Positions 1 to 9,030 of a DNA stretch of 64,000 bases are shown one piece after another. This stretch comes from Corynebacterium auriscanis. GTDB taxonomy: Bacteria > Actinomycetota > Actinomycetes > Mycobacteriales > Mycobacteriaceae. Location: contig NZ_CP047046.1 of NCBI RefSeq assembly GCF_030408435.1, positions 1,036,572-1,100,571 of the forward strand, given 5' to 3'. The first letter of the stretch is position 1, and every line of letters begins with the position of its first letter. Both the position numbers and the translations under genes were made by a program. The notes below the pieces were generated by a model, which worked only from the letters and a program-made list of their open reading frames with translations, was not told the origin of the DNA and did not search any database.

Positions 1-1788
1 TACACGCCCCACGGATTGCACCACATCCACCATGGAATTACGTGGGTTGAAGAAAATGACCGAATCCAGCCCAGGCACGTCCACACCCTCGGACAGGCAG
101 CGAGCATTAGTTAGTACTCGCGTTTCGCCACCTTCAATGTCGGCTTCCAGCCACGAAATCCGAGACGACCGCTGCATCGCGTTCATCGTCCCGTCTACGT
201 GTTGAGCAGCAACATCCACGTTCACGTTATGCAAATCCACGTGATTCACAGCAGAGCTTTGCATCAACACGTTCTGGTAGGAGCGAATCAGAACCGGGAA
301 AGATTCCGCAATCTGCTTCGAGGCCCGAATGTCCTTCGCGAAAGCAACCGTCCGCAGCATCGGCTTGGCGCCCTTTTCAAACCCAGCCTTCGTTCCCTGC
401 AAACCACCGGACCGTTTCGCCAGCGCAGTCCAAGCGCCGATCATCGCCGAAGCCGTCGTTAGATTGACTGTCTGGCCATCGGCCTGGGCCATTACTTCGG
501 CGGCGACGCCCTCGTCCACCGTCATCACGAGCACCTTGTAGTCCGTCAGCAATCCCTTGTCGACGGCCTCCCCAAAGCCCAACCGGTGAAATTCAGGACC
601 GAAAACTGCTTCGTCGTCCATTGAAGCAAGCTCGGCGGAGTGTTCCTTGGCTTTGCCCTTCACTGACTCATCGAAAAGCCGCGGAGTCGCGGTCATGTAC
701 AGGCGCTTGTGGGCCTGGATGTATTCGGCATCGTGGATGCGTACGAAAGCGGAGGCATCCTCACCGGCAAGAGTCACACCTGTCGTGCGGTGGGCCTCAT
801 CGCAGATCACCAAATCGAAAGGCTCCAGCCCCTTCTGCTGGGCATCATGGACCGCACCCAACGATTGGTACGTGGAGAACACAACGTGGAGCCCCTTAGC
901 GCGCTTACCAATGGAGAATGCTTCAGTGATCATGTCGCCATTGGTTGAAACGGGCACTTCCAGGTCGTATGGTGCAATGTCCTCAGCTGCTTTGCCGGCT
1001 TTAGTATCTGAACACACAGCGAAACTACGTAGTTCGACCGTCGCTTGCGCAGTCCACTCCCGCAAGGTCTGAGACAGCAACGCGATGGAAGGGACAAGGA
1101 ACAGAACTCGAGCGCGGTCACCGCGAACCGCGGCGAACTGCTCCGCCAAGCGCAATGCGGTGAAGGTTTTACCTGTACCACACGCCATGATCAGCTTGCC
1201 GCGGTCGCGGCTTTCGAAACCCTTGAGGACTTTTTCGATAGCTTCGGTTTGGTGCTTACGGGGTTCGAAGGCTTTCTTCTTCGACAGATTGATTTGAATC
1301 TCGGAACCAGGGAATGCAACATCCCAATTCACGGGTGCATTGGCAATGTCTGCCATGCCAATGCGGCTGGTTTCGATCATTTGGTTAGCCAGGGCATCTT
1401 CCGCGTTCGCTGACCATCGATCGGTCGTGGAGATGATGTAGCGATGTGCGAAGTGTTCACGGCCGTTCTCGGTCTCGAAGGACTTGCCGGAAGCCTCGAA
1501 AAACGAGTCGATGTGCTGTTTTTGAATACTCGTGGTGGGTTTGTAGAACTTCGCCTGAATCGCGACCCAGCGGTGATCATCCGCCCGTCGTGCTACCAGA
1601 TCAATGCCCGTATCTGCTTTGCCCCCGTTGTACCGCCAGTCCTTCCACCGGCACACCTCGTCGAACTGCTCGGCCAAAGTGGGGACCGTTCTAAAGAAGT
1701 TGACCATCAGTTTCTCGAAAGCGATTCCGTACTTCGCTTGCGGTTGATTATCGCGGAGTTGAGTGAGAACTTCAGTGAACGTTGCCAT
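1..1788 (-). CDS. Type ISP-like restriction enzyme, N-terminal nuclease-helicase part (runs off left edge)
   Basis: Read on the minus strand from ATG at 1788, the frame stays open for 596 codons to the window edge, so the C-terminus is missing. Residues about 55-82 look like an Mrr/PD-(D/E)XK nuclease (GID at 61-63, QAK at 78-80). A superfamily 2 helicase follows: Walker A ACGTGKT near 202-208, DEAH at 330-333, YMTATPR near 364-370 and a motif VI QSVGR at the cut end. This order, nuclease then helicase, is that of single-chain type ISP restriction-modification enzymes such as LlaGI (COG4889), whose methyltransferase and target-recognition domains lie downstream, here outside the window. That assignment is inference; a stand-alone nuclease-helicase is the alternative. 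No clear ribosome binding site precedes the start. It is divergent from the next gene. Confidence 0.7.
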   Translation of the reverse strand, partial: MATFTEVLTQLRDNQPQAKYGIAFEKLMVNFFRTVPTLAEQFDEVCRWKDWRYNGGKADTGIDLVARRADDHRWVAIQAKFYKPTTSIQKQHIDSFFEASGKSFETENGREHFAHRYIISTTDRWSANAEDALANQMIETSRIGMADIANAPVNWDVAFPGSEIQINLSKKKAFEPRKHQTEAIEKVLKGFESRDRGKLIMACGTGKTFTALRLAEQFAAVRGDRARVLFLVPSIALLSQTLREWTAQATVELRSFAVCSDTKAGKAAEDIAPYDLEVPVSTNGDMITEAFSIGKRAKGLHVVFSTYQSLGAVHDAQQKGLEPFDLVICDEAHRTTGVTLAGEDASAFVRIHDAEYIQAHKRLYMTATPRLFDESVKGKAKEHSAELASMDDEAVFGPEFHRLGFGEAVDKGLLTDYKVLVMTVDEGVAAEVMAQADGQTVNLTTASAMIGAWTALAKRSGGLQGTKAGFEKGAKPMLRTVAFAKDIRASKQIAESFPVLIRSYQNVLMQSSAVNHVDLHNVNVDVAAQHVDGTMNAMQRSSRISWLEADIEGGETRVLTNARCLSEGVDVPGLDSVIFFNPRNSMVDVVQSVGRV

Positions 1789-2119
1789 GAGGGAAATTAT
1801 GCCTGCACACATTCCCTCACAGCCGACCGACTGCAATAAAACACGAAACTGGGGGGACCGTGGGTGCGGTCGCCACCCAAGAGGGGCTAGACGTTCGAAC
1901 GAATTTATCGAACACGAAAGGGAGTGTCGCAGATCGCCTTTAAAGTAACCGTAGGAACAAACCGAGAACGAGGTCCTGGGATTTGCGCGGGGCGTCAGAC
2001 CAAAAAGTAGTTGGACCAAAACCAAGTCAGATCAAACAATCAAAGCACAAACCCCGAACGCAAATAAGACCACTAGCCCCCAGACCCCAAGCACTAGCAC
2101 CAGCCCCAAAGAAGGAACC
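1789..2119. other. Divergent intergenic region
   Basis: 331 bases between the leftward nuclease-helicase gene and the rightward exonuclease gene, so it should hold both promoters. I see no convincing -35/-10 pair. The right end has a ribosome binding site (GAAGGA) 4 bases before the ATG at 2120. No conserved small ORF is apparent. Confidence 0.4.
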
Positions 2120-5100
2120 ATGCACAACCCGCAGCGCTACGCCGTCATCGACCTGGAAACCACCGGCTTCAGCAAATCCGATCGCGTGATTGAGATCGGT
2201 GTGGTTCTGCTGGACCAAGCGGGCAATGTGGAACGAACGTGGGAGACCATCGTGCAACCCAACCGCGATATTCCCAATAGCTTCGTGCATAAACTCACGC
2301 CCTCGCACCTGGTGCATGCCCCTCAATTCGAAGACATCGCCGGGGAACTCGCGGAGATCCTTCACGGGCGCACCATCATCGCCCACAACGCGCCCTTCGA
2401 TATCAGGTTTTTGACTACCGAGTTCGAAAGAATCGGCGTCACACTTCCTGCCTACGGCGCTTGGGTCCACGACACCTTGCCGCTGTGCCGCCAGTGCTTC
2501 CCGGAAACCAACGGATCGCTAGACAAGGTCGCCAAGCTTTTGGGCATCACCAACGACCGCCCGCACGCCGCTCTAGCCGATGCGCTGGCGACCGCGGAAA
2601 TCTATCGCCACCTGCGCAATGACCTCGGCCGGGTGGCTTCCGGCGCCGCAAGTCTCGCCGTGCCACCGACAACTTATCCTCGCCGCGGGCGGGCGATCTC
2701 TCGGGACGACGCCACTGGGGCCGCGCCACACGACGGCAGTTGGCTGGCGGGCCTGGCGGCGAAGCTCCCCGGAGGGCGCGGAACAGCGGATTCCGACCGT
2801 TACCGCAAGCTGCTCGCAGCGGCACTTGCGGATAGGCACCTGTCAGCCAGCGAGATTAAGCAGTTGGAGGAAAGCGCTGTCCGCGACGGGATATCGCACG
2901 ATGACATCCTGGCGATTCACGAAGACTTCCTGCGGCAACTGTCGGTAGAAGCGTGGCTGGATGGTGTAGTCACCGAGGAAGAAAAGCACACCCTGCGCAC
3001 AGTGGCTGGTCAGCTCGGCGTGGACGCGAACCTGACGGAACAGCTCATTGCCACGCCCCAAACCGGCGAACAAACCGTGGGATTGACATTGACGCCGGGC
3101 GATCGAGTGACGTTCACCGGGCAACTCGACTTGCCCCGCGGCGAGTGGGAACAGCGCGCGAAGTCGGTGGGACTAGATGTCGGGGGAGTGACGAAGAAGT
3201 CCGTCCTTGTGGTTGCCGCTAACCCGGATTCCACCAGCGGGAAAGCGCGGAAGGCCCGCGATCTTGGCGTGCCGATTATCGGTGAGCGCGTGTTCGCGCA
3301 GTTGCTTTCCGCTATGGCGGAGGCCGAGACGTCCCCGGAACCCGACATGGATGCTGCTGGGGTGCACAGCGCAGAGCCGAAGAGGACCGCATTGTTCCCA
3401 TGGCTGCGGGAGGTCGAATTCGAAGAAACCGAAGAATTCGACACCTTGCGAGCCGCGGAGCTGTGGATTGAGCACCATCCGACACGCGCGTTGCATTCCC
3501 TTTCGCACGTGTTCGGAGGAGTGCAAGGGGACGAAGCTCGCGGGCAGAACCACGGTGGAATGCTGGAACTGCGTGTAGACACCCCTACGGAACGGCGATG
3601 GATGGAACTGTTCGTCAACCCGCTGGATGCGAGTGTGATGGACCTGCGGGGCGTCAAAGGAATGGGGAAGCAGCGCGTAAGAAACGCTGTTGAGCGTGTA
3701 GTTCTGGCCGCGATCGACGCCGAAGAAGCGACCGGAGAACATTTGGAAGATGGCGATCGGTTGGGTGCGGGAATGTATGGGGGATTGGCTGATGAATTCT
3801 ATGACTCCGAAGGGGATGGGGCTGGGGTTGAGTCTGTGACTGGGGCCGAGGCTACGGCTGGGGTTGCGACGCGAAGTGGGCTGCGCAGCGGGGAGATGCT
3901 GGCTAGTGTGCCCACGAATGAGGTGCGTTTGTGGTTGGGATGGCTGCAGCTCAGCGGAATGAATGCGGAGGCTGCGGGGAGCGTGGTGCCTACCGCTAAC
4001 GACTCGCTGGCGGAGTACGTGCCGAACCTGATCGACAGTTGCGGGGAGGTAGATCCGGTAGAGGATGTGTTCCGTGTGGCGGTGGACCCACTGCGTGCGG
4101 CAACGCGGGGTGACAACCGGAAGTGGTTGATCCTGATGGAGCGTTGGTTCGGCGCGGCCACGCTCGATGAGCTGGGGCAAAGGATGGGTGTGACTCGCGA
4201 GCGCGTGCGTCAGTTAGAAAAGCAGATGGCGGAGCAATTCGAGGCCCATCGGGATTTGTTTGACCTGGTTGTGGCGCGGATTCATCAGTGGATCGCGCCA
4301 ATCGCCCGGGTGGAGCACGTGCGCAGGGACCTGCCGGCGCTGGCCGCGGTCGCTTTCGGCAGCGACGTGACCTACAACGACGTGTTCATGGCTGTGGGGC
4401 GCGTGGAGAACGAGGGACGGGCAACAGCGCCATGGACTGTTGAAGGTGGGTGGATTTGCGAGCCAGATTTTCCGCAGCGGTTGCGCGATGCCGTGGAGGC
4501 TACGGCGAATGAGGACGGCATTATTGCCTTGGACGACGCGGCGCGGGCCGTGGGCATCGATCGCGAGACGTTCGAGGAATTCTGCGCGCGCGAGATGATG
4601 GCGAAGTGGATGATCCTGGATGATCACGTAGTTGTCCGAACCGGTAACTACCCGGATCGTGCGGTGGCGGTGCTGGCGCTGCAGGGCGAGCCGATGACAG
4701 CGGAGGACATGGTGGAGGCCAGTGGTGGCGGCAATGCCCGGAGCGCGGCCAACCAGTTCAGCGTGGATCCGCGATTGGTGAAAGTTACGGCGTCGAAATG
4801 GGCGCTCGCGCGGTGGGAACACGAGGAGTTCAGCAGCATCGCAGACTGGATTGGCCAGCGGATCGAGTCCAGCGAGAATACGGTCGAGATTCCCGGGCTC
4901 GGCGAAATCCCTGCCGTAGGCGTCGCGGAGCTCATCGCCGAGGCGGAAGCCAAGGAAGTCGCGGAAAGCTCGGTGAAGCTGTACGCCAACGGTAGTGACT
5001 ACCAAACCATCGATGGAATGGTCATCCGTCGGCCAGCGGAAGAGACTCAACGAGTGTCCCGCGTTCCAGAGGAAACTCGCGACCTCGTGAACATCGATGG

Positions 5101-5722
5101 TCACTGGCACCAGCTGGTGACGGTGACTCACGATCATCTACGTGGCAGTGGTTCCAGCGTGGGGTCCGGCCTGGCCAATCACTTCGACCTCGGATGGGGG
5201 GAGGAGAAGATATTTGAGTCGCGCTTGGGTGACCAGCGGTTGGGTGTGAACAAGCTGGGGCAGACTAACACCTCTACCGTGCGGCGATTCCTCGAAGACC
5301 TGGGCGCGCAGGAAGGTGATCGCGTGTTCCTCCGCTTCGGCAACGACGGCACTTTCGACGTGATCCCAGCCCCGGCTGTTCGAATTGGAGCGGCAGCGGG
5401 AACGTCGGCGGGATCGGGTGGCTCGGGTGGCTCGGGAGATTCCGTCGACTCGCACGTTGGCAACTCAGGTGTTGGTGATTTGGGTGCTGGTGACTTGGCT
5501 GCTGGCGACTTGGGTGCTGGCGAGGCGCACCCACCTATCGCCATTGTTTATGACGCCCTCGGCCTGCCCGCCACCGATTTCCGCGGTTCATCGGAGCAGC
5601 TTTTGGAGCCGATCAATGTTGCCCTCGGGTTGCGTCCGGGAGCTCCGCGCCGACGGGCGGTCGCGTTGCTTACGCACCGTCGGCAAGAAGACCTCGCGGA
5701 CATTGTGCGCGGGCTGAGCTAA
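2120..5722 (+). CDS. DnaQ-like 3'-5' exonuclease with BRCT and sigma-like HTH regions
   Basis: A 1200-residue multidomain protein. Residues 7-165 form a DEDDh exonuclease like the DNA polymerase III epsilon subunit: motif I D11-L-E13, motif II around HNAPFD (D94), motif III H149/D154. Residues about 225-310 are helical and TerB-like. Residues about 327-397 resemble a BRCT domain (FTGQL, then GGVTKKSVLVVAAN). Near residues 678-705 is a sigma-70 region 4-like helix-turn-helix (GVTRERVRQLEKQM). A Gly/Ser/Asp-rich repeat linker (GDLGAGDLAAGDLGAGE) precedes the C-terminal about 60 residues. It starts at ATG 2120 behind GAAGGA. A DNA repair or processing role is likely but the specific function is unknown. 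Similar large exonuclease-domain proteins are annotated in other corynebacteria. Confidence 0.75.
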   Translation: MHNPQRYAVIDLETTGFSKSDRVIEIGVVLLDQAGNVERTWETIVQPNRDIPNSFVHKLTPSHLVHAPQFEDIAGELAEILHGRTIIAHNAPFDIRFLTTEFERIGVTLPAYGAWVHDTLPLCRQCFPETNGSLDKVAKLLGITNDRPHAALADALATAEIYRHLRNDLGRVASGAASLAVPPTTYPRRGRAISRDDATGAAPHDGSWLAGLAAKLPGGRGTADSDRYRKLLAAALADRHLSASEIKQLEESAVRDGISHDDILAIHEDFLRQLSVEAWLDGVVTEEEKHTLRTVAGQLGVDANLTEQLIATPQTGEQTVGLTLTPGDRVTFTGQLDLPRGEWEQRAKSVGLDVGGVTKKSVLVVAANPDSTSGKARKARDLGVPIIGERVFAQLLSAMAEAETSPEPDMDAAGVHSAEPKRTALFPWLREVEFEETEEFDTLRAAELWIEHHPTRALHSLSHVFGGVQGDEARGQNHGGMLELRVDTPTERRWMELFVNPLDASVMDLRGVKGMGKQRVRNAVERVVLAAIDAEEATGEHLEDGDRLGAGMYGGLADEFYDSEGDGAGVESVTGAEATAGVATRSGLRSGEMLASVPTNEVRLWLGWLQLSGMNAEAAGSVVPTANDSLAEYVPNLIDSCGEVDPVEDVFRVAVDPLRAATRGDNRKWLILMERWFGAATLDELGQRMGVTRERVRQLEKQMAEQFEAHRDLFDLVVARIHQWIAPIARVEHVRRDLPALAAVAFGSDVTYNDVFMAVGRVENEGRATAPWTVEGGWICEPDFPQRLRDAVEATANEDGIIALDDAARAVGIDRETFEEFCAREMMAKWMILDDHVVVRTGNYPDRAVAVLALQGEPMTAEDMVEASGGGNARSAANQFSVDPRLVKVTASKWALARWEHEEFSSIADWIGQRIESSENTVEIPGLGEIPAVGVAELIAEAEAKEVAESSVKLYANGSDYQTIDGMVIRRPAEETQRVSRVPEETRDLVNIDGHWHQLVTVTHDHLRGSGSSVGSGLANHFDLGWGEEKIFESRLGDQRLGVNKLGQTNTSTVRRFLEDLGAQEGDRVFLRFGNDGTFDVIPAPAVRIGAAAGTSAGSGGSGGSGDSVDSHVGNSGVGDLGAGDLAAGDLGAGEAHPPIAIVYDALGLPATDFRGSSEQLLEPINVALGLRPGAPRRRAVALLTHRRQEDLADIVRGLS

Positions 5723-5785
5723 AAACGTACTGCTGCAACCCATCGATCATTTTGCGTAAAAGCAAGTGTGTGCCTCCAACCTCGC

Positions 5786-5798
5786 TATTCTTAGAGCC
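5786..5798 (+). promoter_or_regulatory. -10 element of a probable leaderless transcript
   Basis: TATTCT at 5786-5791 ends 7 bases before the ATG at 5799 and no Shine-Dalgarno sequence is present. This is the arrangement of leaderless mRNAs, which are common in actinobacteria. The -35 region is poor, so the call is tentative. Confidence 0.35.
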
Positions 5799-6530
5799 AT
5801 GAGCTGGAGTAATGGCGATTGGCAAGCCAAGCAGGAGCAATTCCGTAACGCAGCATACTTAAAAGAAAGCCTGATTCAAGAGGCACAGCAGCTGGCTCAC
5901 AGTGATGACTTCCGGTCGGCTGGCCCCCGGATGAAGCAACTAAGCGCGGAATTCAAGAACGCCGGTTTTGCGGGCAAAGACGAAAATCAACGCTTGTGGG
6001 ATGAGTTCTCTCACGCACGTAGCACTTTCTACGAACGCCAGAATCAATACTATGAACAGCGAGATTTAGAAGCTCAAAGGAATGCGTCACAAAAGAGAAG
6101 AATCATTTCTGAGCTTCAATCGCTTCTTGGAGCCCAAGACTTTCGCGAGCCCGGCCAGCGGGCGAAATCATTGCATGCAGAATGGAAAGCCATTGGGTTT
6201 GCTGGTCATGACGAAAACCAGATGCTGAACGATCAGTATTACTCCATTCGTAATGAATTTTACGAACAATCAAGACTTCACTGGGAACAGCGCTCTATGG
6301 AAATGGAGTTGAACAAGAACAACCGGATGCGGCTGGTAGATCAAGCCGAGTTCATAGCCGATCATCCTGACCCGAAAAGTATGAGTGGCGATATGCGGAC
6401 ACTGCTGCAGCAGTGGAGGGAACAGCGCGGTCCGCTCAAAAAAGAAGATCGGGAAGAACTGAACCGGCGGTTCTGGGCGGCCAAAGATCGTTTTTATTCA
6501 CGCCGCGACGCGCAGTTCACGCAAGGCTAG
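5799..6530 (+). CDS. DUF349-like repeat protein
   Basis: A 243-residue hydrophilic, helical protein with three related repeats at roughly residues 25-75, 95-140 and 170-235. Each ends in a pattern like GFAGKDENQRLWDEF followed by an aromatic-rich helix (FYERQNQYYEQ). This resembles DUF349-type repeats (Trp-x-aGxxxx...LWxxFxxaxDxF). The function is unknown. No signal peptide or membrane segment is seen. I chose ATG 5799 over the upstream in-frame start at 5766 because a -10-like TATTCT sits 7 bases ahead and the repeats begin soon after. It is followed 36 bases downstream by another small coiled-coil gene, probably co-transcribed. Confidence 0.6.
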   Translation: MSWSNGDWQAKQEQFRNAAYLKESLIQEAQQLAHSDDFRSAGPRMKQLSAEFKNAGFAGKDENQRLWDEFSHARSTFYERQNQYYEQRDLEAQRNASQKRRIISELQSLLGAQDFREPGQRAKSLHAEWKAIGFAGHDENQMLNDQYYSIRNEFYEQSRLHWEQRSMEMELNKNNRMRLVDQAEFIADHPDPKSMSGDMRTLLQQWREQRGPLKKEDREELNRRFWAAKDRFYSRRDAQFTQG

Positions 6531-6566
6531 AATCAGTGGTCGTCCGGAAAAGGGGAGAGGTCCTCG

Positions 6567-6824
6567 GTGCAAGACGATCCAGCATGGAGGCCGAAAGACA
6601 AGATTGATGCCATCAAGCACCTTGAACAAGCCATCCGAGACAAGGAACAGGCTGTTCGACATGCAGATGCGCATTTCGAAAAGGTGCGCTCGCAGGGTCG
6701 TAGTTGGCTTCTACCTTCTAAGCAGAATGAACGTATCGCCAAAGCCGAACAATGGCAGCGAATTCATCGCGAGGAATTGGAAAAACTCTACAATCGTCTA
6801 TACAAACTCCGGAATCAGACATAG
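6567..6824 (+). CDS. Small coiled-coil hypothetical protein
   Basis: 85 residues from GTG 6567, with a purine-rich ribosome binding site (AGGGGAGAGG) at 6551-6560. It is highly charged and predicted helical throughout (for example KHLEQAIRDKEQAVRHADAH), with no signal peptide or membrane segment. It follows the DUF349-like gene by 36 bases, so the two are probably one transcript. I do not recognise the family. The good ribosome binding site and the coherent amphipathic pattern support a real gene. Confidence 0.5.
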   Translation: MQDDPAWRPKDKIDAIKHLEQAIRDKEQAVRHADAHFEKVRSQGRSWLLPSKQNERIAKAEQWQRIHREELEKLYNRLYKLRNQT

Positions 6825-6982
6825 TCGCCTTCTTACGATCCACCTGTGCCGGCATTTTTGAGCCGTCATTAGTGCAGGCGGTGGCCATGCAGATTAGTTT
6901 TCTATTGGAATGAACTACGGTTAATAGTGATACTTTTTCTCGATCGTTGTTTCCAACGAGGCGTAAATACCAGTCGTGGCGA

Positions 6983-7528
6983 CTAGTATCCGGCTGCGGC
7001 ACATTGTTGAGAGTCAATGTAACCGTGGCGGCAACCGTATTCGAATTGGAGCTGTCCACTTCCTTTATTTGGCGTGCCGTCTGGAGCAGTGCCGTATCCG
7101 CACTTGTATGCGGGGCAAGTCCCGCCGTTAGTGTACGGCACTTCCGATGGATCGAGACCGGCGCCACGTTCTGATTCCATGTATGTGTCAGCCCCTGGCT
7201 GGTTGACGCAGAAATCCGTCGCTCGAATTGTTCCGTCGGACATGCGAGATGGGCCCGGCGTGCCTGGTAAGCACTCGATAACGTATGGCTCTTGAGTTGG
7301 CGCTGCTGCGGGCGTTTCAGAAGAAGCCTCTGTAGGTACGGGACGCGGGGCGGTAGGTGATGGAGCGGGTTTCAACGGTTGAGTCGTGGTAGATAGAGCC
7401 GTAGACGCGCTGGGAGCGTTGCTGGTGGTAGCAGGTGTTGTCGTTGTGGCTTCGTCGCTGCTTGAACATGCACCCAGGGTTAGCAGGGGCATGATGAGTG
7501 TGGTTGTGAGTGCCTTGTGAAGTTTCAT
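6983..7528 (-). CDS. Secreted lipoprotein, function unknown
   Basis: 181 residues. The N-terminus has a type II signal peptide: charged start, hydrophobic stretch and lipobox LTLGAC, so Cys21 should be lipidated and the protein anchored on the outer face of the membrane. A Thr/Ser/Pro-rich linker (about residues 25-80) follows, then a small Cys-containing C-terminal domain (ECLPG, DFCVN, CPAYKCGYG, YGCRHG, QQCAAAGY) with about six cysteines likely to form disulfides. Such domains occur in several corynebacterial lipoproteins, but I do not know the role. Its start lies about 50 bases from the displaced tRNA fragment that marks the island edge, so it is the first conserved gene outside the island. 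Confidence 0.65.
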   Translation of the reverse strand: MKLHKALTTTLIMPLLTLGACSSSDEATTTTPATTSNAPSASTALSTTTQPLKPAPSPTAPRPVPTEASSETPAAAPTQEPYVIECLPGTPGPSRMSDGTIRATDFCVNQPGADTYMESERGAGLDPSEVPYTNGGTCPAYKCGYGTAPDGTPNKGSGQLQFEYGCRHGYIDSQQCAAAGY

Positions 7529-7578
7529 GTTGCGTTATCCCCATAAGAGACGTGAATAGTGCTGAAAGTGAGCTGGAG

Positions 7579-7615
7579 TGGTGCCCCAGATGAGACGCGA
7601 ACTCACTCTCGACCG
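7579..7615 (-). repeat. Displaced 3' fragment of tRNA-Leu (attachment-site-like)
   Basis: These 37 bases match the 3' part of the tRNA-Leu gene at 11514-11590 in the same orientation, with about five to six mismatches. They cover the CCA end, the acceptor strand (GCCCCAG) and most of the T arm. The anticodon arm and 5' half are absent. A 3' tRNA fragment in direct orientation at a distance from the intact gene is the usual mark of site-specific integration. The divergence suggests an old event. Confidence 0.65.
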
Positions 7616-7828
7616 GCTGCACTCATTCACTGAGAATCCTCCGGATTAGAAAATACCTTAGCTCGAACAGCGAACTAAGGAGGGATAAATGGGGTGTTGA
7701 TCCCACATAACGGCAGCACCGAAGGCGTGGATTCAAGCCAACTACACCATGACCAAGGGACGGTGTACAGAAGAGAAACGCGGTGCGACAAGGTAGGCTC
7801 CATAGAGTTTTAAGGAGGGTGAGCCATC

Positions 7829-8266
7829 TTGTGGAACAATGCTCAGGTTCTTGTTCTTTTCGCTCGACATAATGAGACATTTGAGGAAGACTTCGTGGGT
7901 GTGGCCCTCACCCGTGAACAGGAAAAGGCCATGGGAAAGCATGTTGATTCCGATACCGTCACGTGCTGGACGGAGCGGGTTACGCTGCAGGGCTGGGAAG
8001 GGGAGCTGAATGAACACAATTTCCCCCAACCTGTCTTTTTGGTTTTTCGTGCCGGAGCTGCACAAGGCGAGAAACGTAAGGAAGATGGGTTGGACCCAGA
8101 GATTCTTGGTGCTTTCGTTTCTCGTGTAGCCGCCGAAGTAAAGGTTGAGTCACTAGAGCGTGCGAACTCGATTAGTATACCTAGCAAGTTTCACATCTGG
8201 GAGTTGCAATTCGGTTGGCTCGCAGAACCATACAGGCACAACGGCCCACCGGTTCCGAAGTACTAA
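7829..8266 (+). CDS. Immunity-like cytosolic partner protein, copy 1 (orphan)
   Basis: 145 residues from TTG 7829 behind a strong AAGGAGG. There is no signal peptide or membrane segment. Residues 3-62 are identical to the two other copies at 9943 and 10889, and the last about 20 residues (WLAEPYRHNGPPVPKY) are almost identical. Relative to copy 3 only about residues 100-121 differ. This copy has no secreted-protein gene in front of it, so it is an orphan member of the cassette. I do not recognise the family. Constant ends, a variable middle, tandem amplification and pairing of the sister copies with a secreted protein suggest an immunity or neutralising role, which is inference. Confidence 0.6.
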   Translation: MWNNAQVLVLFARHNETFEEDFVGVALTREQEKAMGKHVDSDTVTCWTERVTLQGWEGELNEHNFPQPVFLVFRAGAAQGEKRKEDGLDPEILGAFVSRVAAEVKVESLERANSISIPSKFHIWELQFGWLAEPYRHNGPPVPKY

Positions 8267-8385
8267 TGCCCAGGTAGGGACATGGCAACACTTGGCCAGG
8301 CCGGTGCGGGGCAAGAGGTTCATTCGTGGGACTCTTTCACCGTCCATCCGGTGGTTAGATAGATTTCGCCAATACCTTGTGCACC
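8267..8385 (+). repeat. Downstream repeat, copy 1
   Basis: The 119 bases directly after the partner gene recur after copies 2 and 3 (from 10381 and 11342). They begin TGCCCAGGTAGGGACATGG and include TTTCACCGTCCATCCGGTGG, which contains a small GGTG/CACC hairpin. The shared tail shows that the duplicated unit includes gene plus downstream DNA. The homology stops where the IS3 remnant region begins. Confidence 0.7.
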
Positions 8386-8411
8386 TGGAGTGGCATAAGA
8401 ATTGGGTTCAG

Positions 8412-8698
8412 TCATTCTAAGCGTAGACCGTGTTCTCTTTGTCTCGATTGCTCCGCATATTGCCGCAGGCTGAGGTAGCACAGCGAGGAATGCGGATGTA
8501 ACTTATTGTAGCGCCGTGACCATTGTCCTACGAGTAGTCGGGCATGATCAGGGCTGTCGGTGCTGTTATCTTTTAACAGTTCGTCTGGTCTCTGGCACGC
8601 TGGTAGGAACAATGTGACAGCCCGACAATCTGGCAGACGCGCCGTTGGGAATGGCTCAGCCCGACCAGATGCCAGACGGCATCATGGCGGCGAGCTGG
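8412..8698 (-). pseudogene. IS3-family transposase OrfB remnant
   Basis: The C-terminal end of an IS3-type OrfB integrase is recognisable on the minus strand (YNKLHPHSSLCYLSLRQYAE, compare the family pattern YNxxRPHSSLGYxTPxEYA). Just upstream on the same strand, another frame reads VWHLVGLSHSQRRVCQIVGL, the N-terminal HTH-like part of OrfB, ending at a stop near 8570-8580. The catalytic DDE core is missing, so the gene has a large internal deletion and cannot be functional. It follows an OrfA reading frame at 8701-9030. Confidence 0.65.
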
Positions 8699-8700
8699 GC

Positions 8701-9030
8701 TTAGAAGCTTCCCTCTGATACTTCTTTCCAGTCTGCTTTCTCCCGCTCTGCGTGGGCCAACAAACGCTTCAAACGCGCGTTTTCGTCATGAAGTCGTTGC
8801 AGTTCTTTGGCATCACTCTTCGTCTTCGACCCGTGCGTTGCCTGCCATCGGTTCAGAGTCGTTTCGCTAATCCACAGTTCAGTAAGGATCCTAGCCGTTG
8901 CCGCCCGTGATTTTTTCAATACACATGCTGCGTCGAGCTTGCGAACAATCTGTTCGAGAGTGTGTTTGTTGAACTCTTCACCATTGCCCCATTCTCCCCA
9001 CCCGCAGGCAGTGAGTTCAATCGGCAACAC
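8701..9030 (-). CDS. IS3-family transposase OrfA
   Basis: 109 residues. It has an N-terminal helix-turn-helix region (SRAATARILTELWISETTLNRW) and a C-terminal leucine-zipper-like coiled coil (DAKELQRLHDENARLKRLLA), the usual OrfA layout that provides DNA binding and programmed frameshifting with OrfB. The partner OrfB directly downstream is internally deleted, so the element is dead even though this frame is intact. It lies between copy 1 of the partner gene and the full secreted-protein gene, so it may have interrupted an earlier tandem unit. Confidence 0.65.
   Translation of the reverse strand: MLPIELTACGWGEWGNGEEFNKHTLEQIVRKLDAACVLKKSRAATARILTELWISETTLNRWQATHGSKTKSDAKELQRLHDENARLKRLLAHAEREKADWKEVSEGSF

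Noticed and set aside
199-1413. Plus-strand open frames in the first 1.5 kb.
   Set aside because: All are antisense to the nuclease-helicase frame, which has conserved motifs along its length.
4214-5137. A 307-codon minus-strand frame inside the exonuclease gene.
   Set aside because: Antisense to a conserved multidomain gene; no motif or ribosome binding site.
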